DNA from: Tetrahymena thermophila SB210
Taxonomy: Eukaryota; Ciliophora; Oligohymenophorea; Hymenostomatida; Tetrahymenidae
NCBI RefSeq assembly: GCF_000189635.1
Contig: NW_002476358.1
Location: 324,616-388,615, forward strand
Length of the DNA: 64,000 nucleotides
Reading direction: 5' to 3'
A program made the position numbers and the translations under genes. The notes under the pieces were generated by a model. The model searched no databases, had not been told where the DNA came from, and saw only the letters and a program-made list of their open reading frames with translations. Of the stretch, positions 12,441-24,821 are shown in pieces; positions within the stretch are counted from its first letter, which is position 1; each line of letters starts with the position of its first letter.

Positions 12441-15400
12441 TCACATCGAATCAATTAATTTAATGAACGAATCAGAATCAGACTTGCTTTTAAGTGATAT
12501 CCTTTTAAGATAATAATTAATTTTATTTAAAAGAATTTAATAAAAAAAACATATTTTGATTAATAAATATTATTTTGTTAATTAAAAAAAATTTTTTTAA
12601 AATAATTTCTGAAAAAAGAGAAGAATTGAAAAGAAATATTTTTTATGTTTTAGAAAATAAATAAATGTATTTCAATTATATAGAACCAACTTACGTCATC
12701 ATTTTATATGAGCTTTTATAGGAAAACTTATTCTGACCAGTTCTTTTTAATTTTTTCTTCACGGAGTTTTTTTACTATATGTTCATCCTTCACTTTAACG
12801 AAAGTCTCACAAACTACTTGCTTTAAGACTTCGTAAGAAGGTACGATGAAGTACCTTGGAGGAATGATTGATTAATCACTTTTTTATTAAATAACTTAAT
12901 TAAAAAGCAGTTAATCTATTTATTTTTCTTTGTCTTCGTTGACTTCATCAAATTTATTTGAATGAAAATCAATTTCTTCATCTTTTCTTTTATTCATCAG
13001 AGCTTAAATGTACATCAATTTTTTTTTCTTTTGAATATAAATTAAAATAAAAGAATTATAAATATAAAGTTTAAATAATTTATTTTACATTTTTTTATTA
13101 AAATATTTTAAAGTATTTAAATAAGTCCTAGCTGTACTCTACTTTCCTTCTGTCTAAATAACACTCTATGAATTTCTACCTAGTGGTTCTTTTATTTTAT
13201 AAAGTTTTTTAACATTTGAATGTTATTAAATAAAAATATTTATTTACTCTGTCTTTACTTTTTCTATTCTTCTTGCATTATTAATTATTGTAAAAAAATC
13301 ATCCTTGTCTGTTCCTGTTTTTGAAATAGTTTCAAGAACCTTAGAAAAGTATTTATCAAACAAAAAGCCTAGCATTCTTTTAAAATTTTCTCTTTTTATT
13401 TTAAAGTCTCTCCATCTTGTGATTATCATGTTAACTTAATTTGAAAAAAGACAATGTTAAATATATGTATTTCTTATTTATCTTACTAGTGTTGTAATAT
13501 CCAAAAACATAATGCTCAATTGAGTAAAACTATTTTTTATTTCTTAAGAAGTTTGTAACTAATTTTCCCGCTGCTTGCTTAGACTTCTTTTTAAATTTTT
13601 TGCAAAAAAACTCTAATGCTTCTCTTGTATTATAAATCGCTTTTTGTTCAGTAGATAAATTTCCATAGTTTTTGTTGATTTGTCTTTACATTCTGATAAT
13701 CATTAATTTTATTCTAATTGTTATATCTTTTTAATTCCTCATATAATTAGACTTACGCTATTTTATTTTTAAAATATTTTATTGATAAAACACATTTATA
13801 ATTTTATTTTAATAATTATTTTACTTTTATTTTTTGGTACAATATTTTAAATCCCAAAATTTATAAAATTATTTTAGCCCAAGCATTGCTAAATTTAATA
13901 ACTTCCTTCTTTCTTTCATTTATAGCAGAAAATGTTTAATTTAACTGCTTTTATAAATCTTTTATTTTCATTGTGTAATCTTTGTGGTAGTATTACATTT
14001 CGTCCATTTATCTTTTTTTTTCGGTCACTTCCTTATGCTTTTAGTTGAATTATTGGTATTTTTCCTAAGAAATTGTTTTATGAGTGTCTGGGTTATAGTA
14101 ATAAACTTATTAAATATTTTGCTACTAAAAGTCTTTTTCTTCTCCATTTTTTTAATTATGAAGCAATTTCATTCTCCTTCTTTATTTTATTTCAGCTTTT
14201 TTTAGTTAATTTTTTCAAATTGTCAAATTTATGTTCAAATTTTATCAATTTACCTACATCCTAAGCAAGGATTGGAGTGGAAATATGTCTTTATTATCTT
14301 TTCATGTTTGTCCTGCTAAAATCCTATGTAAAAGAATCAGGTTGTTCCTAACTCTTCACCTTATTGGTAATCATAGGGACGGTTTTCTTTTCCATGCCAA
14401 ATTTTATGGTTATCCTTATTTCTTATTCTATTTCTGAAAGAATTCCAAAATACAGCTTATCAAAGGTAAATTAACTGTTGCTTCCATCATCTACTCTTAT
14501 GACATTACTCTATAATTCATGTATTTTAATACATTTTAGTAATTAAAAATTAATTGTGATAAAGTAAAATTTATTTTTACCTATAAAATGTAGTCATTTT
14601 AAAATTTTGATGGAAATATTGTAGATTTTGAGATGAAAACTTTTAATTTTGATATTGGAGTTTTGAAGCACACTCTAATTGGAGTTGGCATAGCTTTTAC
14701 TTAAATATATACGTAAAAAAACTCAAGAGTTTCTGCCTTTATAATATTCTAGCATCCCTGCTTATGTGAAAGCTCAATTGATTCAGCTTTTGTAAGGTTC
14801 TTAATATTAATATAGTTAAAAATCCCATCTTATTCATCGTTATGCTAATTAGACATATTCATGTTAAGTTGGGCTTGTTATTGCTACATTTCTATTAAAA
14901 AATTATCATTTTGCTGCTACTTTGTTTCATTACCGTATTGTAATTTTTTATTTTCAATATCGTTTATAAGATTGATAGTCTTCTCATAATATGGATTTAA
15001 TTTGCTAGTTAGATAGGAAATTCTAGAAATTAGCTTTTCTTATTTTGGAAAAATATAGCCAGAAAAAACATTGTTTTATATTTTTTATTTCATAAGTTCT
15101 ACCATTCTATGCTCTTTTCTACTTGTACTAAAAATGTCATTCTCGCTATCCCTTTTTTTGAAAATTAATTTATCATTTTACACACTAGATTAGTTCATCT
15201 GAATATTAGGATTGTTTTTAGGAGACAAAGCCTACTAGAAAGTATTGAAACCACCACTATTTTCCATTAAATTACCACTCATATTTTAACTGTTGTTTAA
15301 ATTGAAAATTTCATTGGAGTTGAAATTGGAATTTGCTTTAATCTCCTCAGACTATTCGTGCATGAATTAATCATTTTATCTTTAATAAGGGCTATAAAAG

Positions 15401-16191
15401 AAAGTTTAAAACTATTGATTTTTAAAAATCCTTTTTTGTTTTTAGTTCAGGACTAAGATTCTATTGTTAACTTGTTAAGACATTTATTTTTAATTAAAAC
15501 TTTCTTATTAAATTAAAGAATTTTATTTAGAATGTTAATTTTTCTTAAAGAAATATTATGAGTTATAATTGTTCTACTATTGTAATTATATAATATTAGA
15601 GCTATTATTGTTATTATTTACTTGATTTTAAGAATTATTTAATTATTTCTTTAATAACTTTGACATATTCGAGTTTTTAGGTGTTTAATTTATGACATTA
15701 TCTAGCTGATCCTAACTGTTGTTGCATGTATTCTAAGTATTTGTATAAAAACTAAATCCTGTTGACTTCTAATTTAAGTTTTTAGGTGAGCTGTGATTAG
15801 ATTACATATTATCAATAAAATATTTATTTGAATATTTTATTTGCATACTTTTACTGTTTGGGTTCAAAATAGGACTTTGAATACCGCTTTAAGATTTATT
15901 AGTAAAGTTTTACGTCATTTTAAAATTTTACTGACTTAAGTGAATCTTAACTTAATCATTTAGATTCAATTTCTATAAAGGAGACTCTTCTTTTTAAAAA
16001 GCATCATTATGTGGTCGATAATTTATCTTATTCTTTAGAAGTGGAGATTTGGATAAATTAAATGAACTATTTTTCATCTTAGAACTTTTGTTAGCTTAAA
16101 TAGAAATATTTTTAGCATTTTTTTGGCTTTGTAATTCTTTTTCATTTAAAGATTTTGTCTTTTAGTGGCTAATTAATTTAGATTAACTCAT
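12441..16191 (-). CDS. Large ciliate orphan protein
   Basis: Exons joined across introns 14510-14580, 14196-14253, 13758-13824 and 13435-13486 leave an open frame of 1083 residues from ATG 16189-16191 to the donor at 12694. A short last exon ends in TGA near 12441 or 12478; that joint is uncertain. The first ~300 residues are Asn/Gln/Ser-rich. A middle region reading IRVCFKTPISKLKVFISKS..FTFDKLYFGILSEIEQEIRIT alternates hydrophobic residues and looks like a beta-sandwich. After it comes a Gln/Lys helix, then a basic helical region including FFCKKFKKKSKQAAGKLV and TRWRDFKIKRENFKRMLGF, and finally a segment with PPRYFIVPSYEVLKQVVCET. I do not recognise a family. An extra intron may lie around 13025-13130, where the sequence is less protein-like. 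Confidence 0.65.
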
Positions 16192-16935
16192 TTTCTAAAA
16201 GCTATTTATACTTTTAATTAATTATTAAATCCTTATTTCTACTAAATAGGTTTATTAATTAATTTTTAGTTTGTTATTATTGTAAAAAAATTTTAATGAA
16301 AACTTTATTTTATCAAAAGAGAAAAAAAATGCATAGTTTATCTACTAATGTCAGTTCAAAAAATACTAATAAAGCTATCTATAAAAATATTTACTTTTAT
16401 AAAAATAATCATAGTGAAATACATCACCTTAATGCTTCATTTATACTAAATGCTTATTTCTATTAGTTTGAGTTCAAGAACAACTTATATCTTTACCTTG
16501 ACCCCTTGCATAAATAGTTAATATTAAATTCAAAATAGAGAAAGATTACAATAATTTCTAATATTTATTTATCATTTTTTAATTTAGGTAAAAAAAATTC
16601 CTTTATTTGATAAAACTATCTGATAGAAAAGTTAGCTTTAATTTAATAATTAATTTATAAATTTATAAGATGTATTTATTATTGAATGTAACTAGTAAGA
16701 AAATGAGGATCTTTTAATTAATAAATAAAGTATTTATATGAATAATAAAAATAGTATTAATACATCCTAATGGCTATATATTAAAAATTAATGGTTTATA
16801 GATAAGTAATAAGACACAATGAAAAAATTAAACTTAATCTTAATTGAAATAGTAAGTTATTGTATTTCATTCTAATTTAATCATATGATAATAATTATAA
16901 TTAATTAAATATCAATTTAATAATACAATAATATA
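16192..16935. other. AT-rich divergent promoter region
   Basis: This is the spacer between two divergent starts (orphan gene on -, Gln/Asn-rich gene on +). It has no open frame of note and no identifiable RNA. Confidence 0.5.
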
Positions 16936-19067
16936 ATGATGCAGCTTAATGAAAACATTTAAGTAAACAACTTTTAAGATACAAATAAGCGTTAAAGTAT
17001 AACAGATTCTAGTTAACAAAAACAGCTATACAATTTCCAAGGTCGTAGAAGTTAAATAAAAGGGAGGAGTAGTTTAAATTAAAGTCAGTTATCAAATTTG
17101 AGTATGCAAGAGCAGTATGAATAATATCAAAAAAAATAGATGCAAATGAAAATCAAAGATTCTCTCAATAATTTAAAATCTATAATATCTTAAAATGTGG
17201 CATTTAGGAAAGGTGATATATCAGGTAAGCCCTCCGCTTTATCAAACACAAAATTCTTTTCGAATCTTGCTGGGATAAAAAACCATTACTAAGAAAAAAT
17301 TGAAAATAAGGTAAATATTTAAGAGTATATTGTAAATTTATTTATATTTGTCAAATGGATCACTGACTTCAAAATGAAAACTACTCCAGATGATTTAGTG
17401 TGTTAAGCTTATTTTAGCTTAAATAAATAGTAAATCACCCAAAATAAAACATTTACTTATTTAATGAAAAGAATATCTTATTTTGAATTAGAAGGTATCT
17501 AAAATATTAGATATCTTTCCAAACATTTTATTAAAGATTAAAATAAATACTTACTGTTGTTATCTAAACATAATAATTAAAACATTAAGTTCTAAAGGAT
17601 ACATTAAATTTTTCAATGGCTATTTTTAGATATATAAAATATCAATCAAATGCATTAATTTTATTGAATAAAAAACTTTATTTCAATCACCCATTATCAC
17701 CACTAATTAACTAATAAATTAAAATAGGACTTATTATCTGCAGACACCAATAATAAATTACAACCTAAAGGATTTTAAATCAATAAATCTCTAAGAAATC
17801 TTAGCATTATAACATAAAAATAGGAAATATCTAACTAAAATAAAGGTCTGCAATTCATAAAAAATGGAATGAAAGATGAATTTAGTGCACATAAGCCATT
17901 ATATCAGAGATATTTTTCAGAAAATGCAAACAATTTCATAAAAACAATATAGGATCCATTTGATCCAAAGCTAAGGAGTAAAATTTTAAAAAGCGATAAT
18001 GAATACAGTAAATTTGTTTAATCTTACTTTAATAAGCCTAAGCTGTACAGATAAAAGCAAAACTAGCTTAAAAAGAATGGATCTTTATCAACCAATACCT
18101 CAACTTAAAACTTATTTACGTAATTTACAATATATTTTTATTAAGATATTCGCTTATTAATTTACAGCCAAACAAATTCCACTTATTACCAAAGTAGTAG
18201 AAAATATTAAAAAAGTCAGAGTAGAGTTTTCTAACCACAAATTTTCATAAATTAAGTGAATTGAATATTTTATTAAAAAATATGCCATTAAAATTTACTG
18301 AAATAATTTTTTTTTATTTAATGTTTATTTAACATAGGTTTGAAGGAAGGGACTTCCTAACTTTAAACAAATAGTAGAGTGATATAGAAAAAAATTATAT
18401 AAGTTAAATTAGCGACTTGGATAATTTTTAAGAAAACCATATGATCGATACCCTTAATAAGTTTCAGTATGGATAAATGGCTTATATTTAAAAAAAGAAA
18501 GTTGATGTTGAGAAAACAAGAATGGCTAGAGTTATATAGATAGAGAATGAAAAAAGAAAAAATTTAGCAACTCCATTTTCAAGAACACACACTTCTGGTG
18601 GTTTTAGATGCACAACAGCTAATACTGTAAGCAATTAGGCAGAAAGAATTAATTTAAACGATTAATTAAGTGTTTAATAATCAAATCATTAATCTTAACA
18701 ATAAGGTGTGTAAGCCTAAACTAATTCTCATTATGTAAGCAATTCTTACTCAAGTTCCTAAAAGTTATAAAAAAGATTAGAAAATTAAACTAAAAAAGGT
18801 TACCATGTAATTAAACGTAATTAAAGTGAGCATGCCTTGGCATACCATCAAGAAGATTTAATAAGGGACGAAAGTGATGATAGTTCTAATGCATCTAGAA
18901 CAGAAGCAACATTAGATGTATTATATAGTGAATCAATATATATTTAAAATAGATTAGTTTCAGATAATTAAGATGGCTTAATAAAAAAATTAAAATAACT
19001 AATTAGATTAGAAAACCTGAAAAAAAACGTACTTGAAGCTAACTTGTATAAATTAGAGCATAGATGA
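16936..19067 (+). CDS. Gln/Asn-rich orphan protein with an in-frame TGA
   Basis: From ATG 16936 one frame stays open to 18261 except for a single TGA at 17665-17667, and the frame before and after it looks equally coding. It reads WITDFKMKTTPDDLVCQ and YLMKRISYFELEGIQ before, LKQDLLSADTNNK and GLQFIKNGMKDEFS after. A frame-changing intron near 18194-18345 leads to a 3' exon (about 18346-19067) rich in Gln, Ser and Lys, ending in KLEHR then TGA 19065-19067. A 48-nt phase-neutral intron at 18120-18167 is possible. No canonical GTAAA/GTATG donor before the TGA makes a clean removal. The TGA could therefore be a weak-site intron, a sequence error, a mutation, or the border between two genes. No family recognised. 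Confidence 0.5.
17665..17667 (+). other. Unexplained in-frame TGA codon
   Basis: The offset from the ATG at 16936 is 729 bases (243 codons). The downstream coding stretch starting at 17845 is in the same register. TGA is the only stop in the other genes here, so this codon interrupts the protein unless it is spliced out or recoded. Confidence 0.7.
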
Positions 19068-19720
19068 TAAAACAGTTAGATATATAATATCTATTTAAGA
19101 AAAGACAATTAAGTTTATAGGCAATTTTTCAAATTTAAATTATTATTATTATAGAAGTAATCAACTTAAATAACAATTGATAAAATTGTTATTAAATTTT
19201 TTGAGCAAAAATAATTTAGCTAATTCATCAATTTAAAATATTTAATATAATTTTTGTATTTTGTACATAATTTATACATATCAAATTGTAAATAAATCCT
19301 CCACTAATAATTTCATTTCAGAGATAAATTATTTAATATAATTCTTCTCTAGAGTTTTTATTTATAAGTTTAATAAGTTAAGCATAAAAATAATAAGTAA
19401 AATGGATTTTTATTTTTTTCATGTTGCTTATTATTTTTATTAGTTAAATTACTTAATATCAGAAAAAAATTTGCCAAAATTTATTACATTATATTTGAAA
19501 CATAAATATTTTAATTAAATGTAGCAGTTAGCCATAAATAACTATAATAACTATACTAATAAGATTTTATGAAATAATTAAAAATAATTTCTATCTTTAT
19601 TAATAACTAATAAATTGCACCTTTTTTTTGAGCTGTGCTTAATAATAAATAATTTAACTTATTATTTACAAATAAATACTTTGCATTTAAAAAAAAAGTA
19701 TCATATTCACAGATTTTGTA

Positions 19721-19926
19721 TATTACAGATAATTCTTTAAATGCTCAACGATTTTAATAAATTTTAAATAAATCATCAATTTCAATAATTAATAAGCAGT
19801 TTAAATATTATTAAATATTTAGTATTTTACAAATAATTCTTTAAATGCTCAATAGTTTTAATAAATTTTAGATAAATCATCAATCTTAATAATTTAAAAG
19901 CAGTTTAAATATTATTTAATATTCTA
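19721..19926. repeat. Two-copy 104-bp direct repeat
   Basis: The blocks starting TTACAGATAATTCTTTAAAT (19723) and TTACAAATAATTCTTTAAAT (19827) are near-identical for about 100 bases, with a few substitutions. Both contain ATTCTTTAAATGCTCAA, then AAATCATCAAT, then GCAGTTTAAATATTA. Confidence 0.8.
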
Positions 19927-20127
19927 TGTAAAAAAAATTATAAAATTGTAAAAATAATAAAAACAACAAATTTTTTTTGAAAAACTATTTTAATAAAATT
20001 TTTGAAAATTTGAATAAAATTAATATTCACAAGTTCATAAAATGTATAAAATAAATGTAAGGACTACTACCACTCACAGTTTCATTAACTTTAAATTATT
20101 TATAACAGGAGTCTCGGAAGTCCATCT

Positions 20128-20179
20128 AGTTTTTCAAGAAACAAGTTTGTCAGACTTGTTGCTTTCTTGAAATGAAACT
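20128..20179. other. Strong imperfect hairpin
   Basis: TTTCAAGAAA at 20132-20141 pairs perfectly with TTTCTTGAAA at 20163-20172. Inside it, CAAGT (20142-20146) pairs with ACTTG (20154-20158) around a 7-nt loop, with a TTGC bulge. The flanks AGT and ACT can extend the stem. The surrounding ~120 bases are less AT-rich than the spacer around them. It may be a small structured RNA or the remnant of a mobile element end; neither is shown. Confidence 0.55.
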
Positions 20180-20637
20180 TTATTATTTCCCTTATTCGAA
20201 ATTATTCAATAGAGGAATTTGAATAATTTATTAAAGAATTGCAGGGAACAATTAAAAGATTTATAATGAAATTGAATAAATGAATGAATTAATAGTGAAT
20301 TAATTTGTTACATAGATTTGTTTATTATATGTACATAGTTTAATTTTTAAATGAGTAAATAAGTAAAGAAATAATTTTGAAAAGTTTTAAAATCAAAATA
20401 CTTGGTAGTAAATCTTAAACAAAATTTTGATCTATCTATCGATTAAAATAAACTCATAAATTTAATAAATTATATAAATTCTTACTATTTTATTAAGTTT
20501 TATTCTTTTATTATTTATTTGCTTAATTTCAAAAGTGTAAATAAATAAATAATAATTTGCTTTATTAAAGTGTATTTTTCTTAAGATTAATTTTTTAATT
20601 ATTTGAATCTTCTTCTTTAAATCAATTGGCTAGAAAG

Positions 20638-20820
20638 ATGCTAAAAAAATTAAATCTCCAAAATGTAAATTCACAGGCAGATTCAAAAAAGAATATCTTT
20701 TCATATTTAAAGATTAAATAAACATCCTTATTTAGTTTTAGTCTATTTAAATTTCAAAATACTGTTAATTTTTTTCATTAAGAAGGTTTGGAAAATTCAA
20801 ATAATAGAACCCTTTTATGA
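20638..20820 (+). other. Doubtful 60-residue open frame
   Basis: In ciliate code ATG 20638 opens a frame to TGA 20818-20820. It begins MLKKLNLQNVNSQADSKKN and is followed by a Phe/Ser-rich part. Its composition is weakly protein-like but there is no family match and no neighbouring exon. It could be chance or a decayed gene. Confidence 0.2.
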
Positions 20821-22566
20821 CGTTTTAATGTGCGGTTTTACTTCAAATAATAAAGTACTATTTTTTTATTAAATCAAGTAAATCAAACAAAATATACGCT
20901 TTTGCTTAACTTTATTTATGCCCTTCAAATGGAGAAGTTTAATACCATAACAAATAATGAATAAAAATATTCTATATCTTTGCATAACTTAATTTTTGAA
21001 TTCACATATTTCTTAAATTCTACTAAAATTAAGAATAATATTGATGTAATAATTATTTGTACTATTATTTATCTAAGATATTTTGATTACCTTGTTGTTT
21101 GTTATTGACGAGATATATATTTCCAATTGTCTTTCAAAAAACAAATCGAAATCAAATTAATCATAAATTTGTATCTCTTTTTTAACTTAGAATTGTCTTT
21201 TTCCTCAAACCTTTATTTTCTAAAATTATGCTCTTATTTATTTCAAAGCGTTCTAATGTACATATGATGTACTTATTATTAAAATAATATGTGTATTTGT
21301 TATATCATTTCATTTCTGAAAAGCGAATGACTTGACTTTAAACAAATTTTGTGATCATTATTTATAATATAATTAAATTGCTGGTCTTACAGCAATTTTT
21401 ATTGGTAGGGTTATGAAAGAAGCTCATATAAAGCTTTTAAAAATAAGCGCTTAGTGATTATTCATTTAAAAGCTAGCTTGGTTCCATAAATATTTTCAAA
21501 AGCTAATAGAAATCAGACACACATTTGTTTTCTTACTTTAAATATGATGATTAATCAAGTTTATGATAATTTAACAATAATCAACATTATTGGTTTGTCT
21601 ATTAGAGTTTTGAGTATGGGATTGTTAATTTATTATGAATTGAGGCAGGTTATTTATTTAAAAAGTAGTTAGTTATTGTTTTTATCTTGTATTTTTAGTA
21701 CTTTTACAATTTAGGGCAAGTTTATTTATTCACTCTCCTTTTTTTTTTACCTGTTCAGAAAACAAAAAAAAAAAAAAGAAAAAGAAAAAAAAAATTATAG
21801 ACCCGCAAAAATCTTTTAAGTATTTAATAAGCAACACTGTATAAAGACTGGTTTGACATTTGTTAATAATTAAAACTTAAAGTGATATTTTCAAGTTAAG
21901 CTGAAGTGGGGAGTTAAGAAATTTGTCTACACAATCTAAAATGTCAAAATGCAAGATAGGAATATTTGGAAAAAGAGAAACAAATCCACTTAAACTTAGA
22001 CTTATAAATTGTTTTATTTATTAAAGAATATCCTATTTATTTTATATTATCATTAATATTCTACAGACTAAATTTTATTTGCCTTTATTAATAAGTATTA
22101 TGCATAAAAGCTTTAGATAGATAGATCAATTAAAGATAAAATTTTTGAAAAAAATTTAAAATCTTTAATTAATGAAGATTTAAAGTATTTAAAATCTAAG
22201 TGATTTAAGTTCAATCTAAAATATTAAATTCTTAGTTATATTTGTCGAGGAGGGGGATTGAGCTATTATTTTATAAGTATTATAAACGTATTAAGTACAA
22301 ATCAATAAAATAATAAGTTAAGGTACATTATTTTTTTATTTTTGGGGGATTGATATGCACAACAATCTGAGCAATTCTTTTGTGGATCCACATTTTAGAC
22401 TTTGCTATTAAAACCCGATCCTGTCAAGGAAATTATTTGATATAATTTTTTAATACTTAAAAGAATATTTATTTATAAATAAATAGCCAAAATAACTCGT
22501 TTAATTACGTAGATATATTTCAAATAAAACTTACATACATTAGCATATAACTTTAGTAAAACAAAC

Positions 22567-23385
22567 ATGAGCAGATTCTTCAAGTTTATGAACAATTTCA
22601 GAAAGGTAGCTTTAGGAACAACTTTGGTTGCTACAGGATTCGGTGTCAACACTCTCTTGTGCTAAGCTCCTTAAAATATGAACAAAGACTACCTCAAATT
22701 CTTCACAGAACGTGAAATGAACGACTTGAGAAAGAGATACCCTCAATTGACTGTCCTTCAAAACAACTAAACCTAATTGATCTTCTCTAAGATCCGTAAT
22801 AAAGATACTCCTACTGCTGAATTCCGTCACCATGCTGATAGAATCATGAGATTATTGATTGAAACTGCCCTCAACGAATAGGAAATCTAAGTTACCAAAA
22901 GGGAAACTCCTTGCAGTTATTATGACTCCTCTGAATTGAAAAATCCTACTGACTTCGTAGCTGTAACTATCATGAGAGCTGGTAACTCCTTCCTCCATGA
23001 ACTCCTTCGTATCATGCCTGATATTGATGTAGGCTAAATCCTCTTACAAAGAGATGAAACCACTAAAGAAAAGAGACCTATCCTCTACTACACCAAGTTA
23101 CCCAAGAAAATTTAAGGAAGAAAAGTCCTACTTTTCGATCCTATGATTGCTACTGGTGGTTCAGTTATCAAGGGTATTGAAGAATTGATTAAAGTCGGTG
23201 TTTAAGAATAAGATATCACCTTCGTCAACCTTATTGCATGTGAAAAGGGTATTAAGAAAGTTCTTGACTTGTATCCTAGAATCAAGATTATTACTGGTTC
23301 TATTGATCCTTTGCTTTTAGAAGACTCTAAATATATTGCCCCTGGTCTTGGTGACTTTGGTGACAGATACTTTGGTACCAATTGA
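22567..23385 (+). CDS. UPRT: Uracil phosphoribosyltransferase
   Basis: An intron-free frame gives 272 residues. The enzyme (EC 2.4.2.9) makes UMP from uracil and PRPP in pyrimidine salvage. Diagnostic sequence: AVTIMRAGNSFLHELLRIMP (substrate-side loop), QILLQRDETTKEKRPILYY, the PRPP-binding FDPMIATGGS at residues 190-199, and the uracil-binding C-terminus APGLGDFGDRYFGTN. Length and order fit the family. The first ~36 residues are additional: a basic start (MSRFFKFMNNFRK) followed by a hydrophobic stretch (VALGTTLVATGFGVNTLLC), suggesting a membrane anchor or organelle targeting segment, which is unusual for this normally soluble cytosolic enzyme. Codons are strongly biased to C-ending forms (ACC, CTC, TTC), unlike most neighbours, suggesting high expression. 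The ATG at 22567 is chosen because it follows an AAACAAAC leader. Confidence 0.95.
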
Positions 23386-24821
23386 GTAGAAGATGAATGA
23401 AAGCATTTAAATTGAAAGCTTTAATAAAAAAATAATAAGAACAACAGCAATAATATTAAACAAGTATTTTACTTAAACATAACTTAAACAACAACTACTT
23501 ATACTATACTATAGAAAATTATTTTAAATCTCTACCTATTTTATACCATCTATTTTAAATAAATACTGTATTTTGTATTAAAATTTATTTTAGTATATTG
23601 TTTTTAAAGACTTATACAAATCCTTTTAACGAGGTCCCTTTTAATCTAGCATCTACTACCTTAGTGTTAGATGAGACTACAAGTAAATCCATTTTTTCAA
23701 TAGAACTTGACCTAAGTTTTTTTATTTTTCTAATCTAAAAAGTGCTAGAGAAGCAAAGTTTTCAGTTCTAATTTTTGAATTTTGTTTAAATAAAAGTTGT
23801 TTAACTGAAAATATTTTTTTCATTTATATTAAAAAATAAATAGATGATTCAAGTTTTTTAAATAAAAGGCAAACAAAAATATTTTATTCATAGAATTTTG
23901 AAAAATTATAAAAGCCTTCTTTCCATTTATAGATAGCAAAATTAATTAACAAAATAAGAATAGAAAGCAATTAAAATAAAGATTAATTTAGATCAGGTTA
24001 ATATTTATTGAAGAAAAATAAAAATTTTTAAGCAATCACAGAATTTTCTTCAAAATTAATTAATCACTTATTTATTTTTTTATTTACTTTCAATCAAAGA
24101 TTTAAACAAAATAAAATTGTTAAAATCTGAAGCAATTAATCTATCCTTTTTTATTAAGTTTTAATTAATAATAAAACTAAACGATCATATAAACAATAAA
24201 AACGACAAATCTTTTTCAGTGAACAATTAAAAAATTGATTGAATTATCACCATAATTATTTAGAAAATATGTGTTTTTATTTAATTCATTTATTCACAAT
24301 AATTAATTAAAATATTTTTTTTCATAAAATAAATCTTTTAAAGATTTGTTTTATAATGTGACAATTATATTAAATTGATTATATAATTTAATTAATTAAT
24401 AAAAAATAATTAAAAAGCTATTTGTTTGATTTGTTCTAAAAATATTTCTATCTATTATTTTTTTAAATATGTTTTAAATAAAATTAAAGATTTTTTTTTA
24501 AATTTTTGATAATATATTTACATAAAAAATAAAATATTAGTTAAAAATAATCGAATAAGCTATATTAAATTTATTAATAAATTTACTTATTAAATTTTAT
24601 TCTATTCATTTTTTATATGAAAATTAATCATAAAAACTATCAATCTATTTATTTATTTAAGGAAAAAAAAAAATCTTTTATTTTGCAAGTTTTAAGATTT
24701 GGAAATATAAATTTTCAATTGTTTTTTTATTGAAATTAAAAATGATTTTTTGAATCTTTTAAAATATCTAAATTTAAAAAATTTATTTGATATGAATGTA
24801 TACTATAAGTTTAGTGAATAT
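23386..24821. other. AT-rich spacer between convergent genes
   Basis: This is the 3' flank of UPRT (+) and of the EF/ARM gene (-). Apart from A/T-runs and short ATTTATTTAT repeats I see nothing in it. Confidence 0.55.

Larger units (their letters stand above)
19068..22566. other. 3.5 kb AT-rich intergenic region
   Basis: This is the longest gene-free stretch of the window. It holds the 104-bp direct repeat (19721-19926), a strong hairpin (20128-20179), a 61-codon open frame at 20638-20820 of doubtful reality, a T-run/A-run pair at about 21740-21795, and a less AT-rich patch at 22225-22435 just upstream of UPRT. No protein family, tRNA or snRNA could be recognised in it on either strand. Confidence 0.55.

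Noticed and set aside
13984..14437. Plus-strand hydrophobic ORFs resembling small membrane proteins
   Set aside because: They lie opposite exons of the minus-strand orphan gene. Hydrophobic text arises from complementing Lys/Glu/Gln codons.
22330..22440. Possible box C/D snoRNA (CTGA-like D box near 22363)
   Set aside because: A proper RTGATGA C box and a closing terminal stem could not be found.
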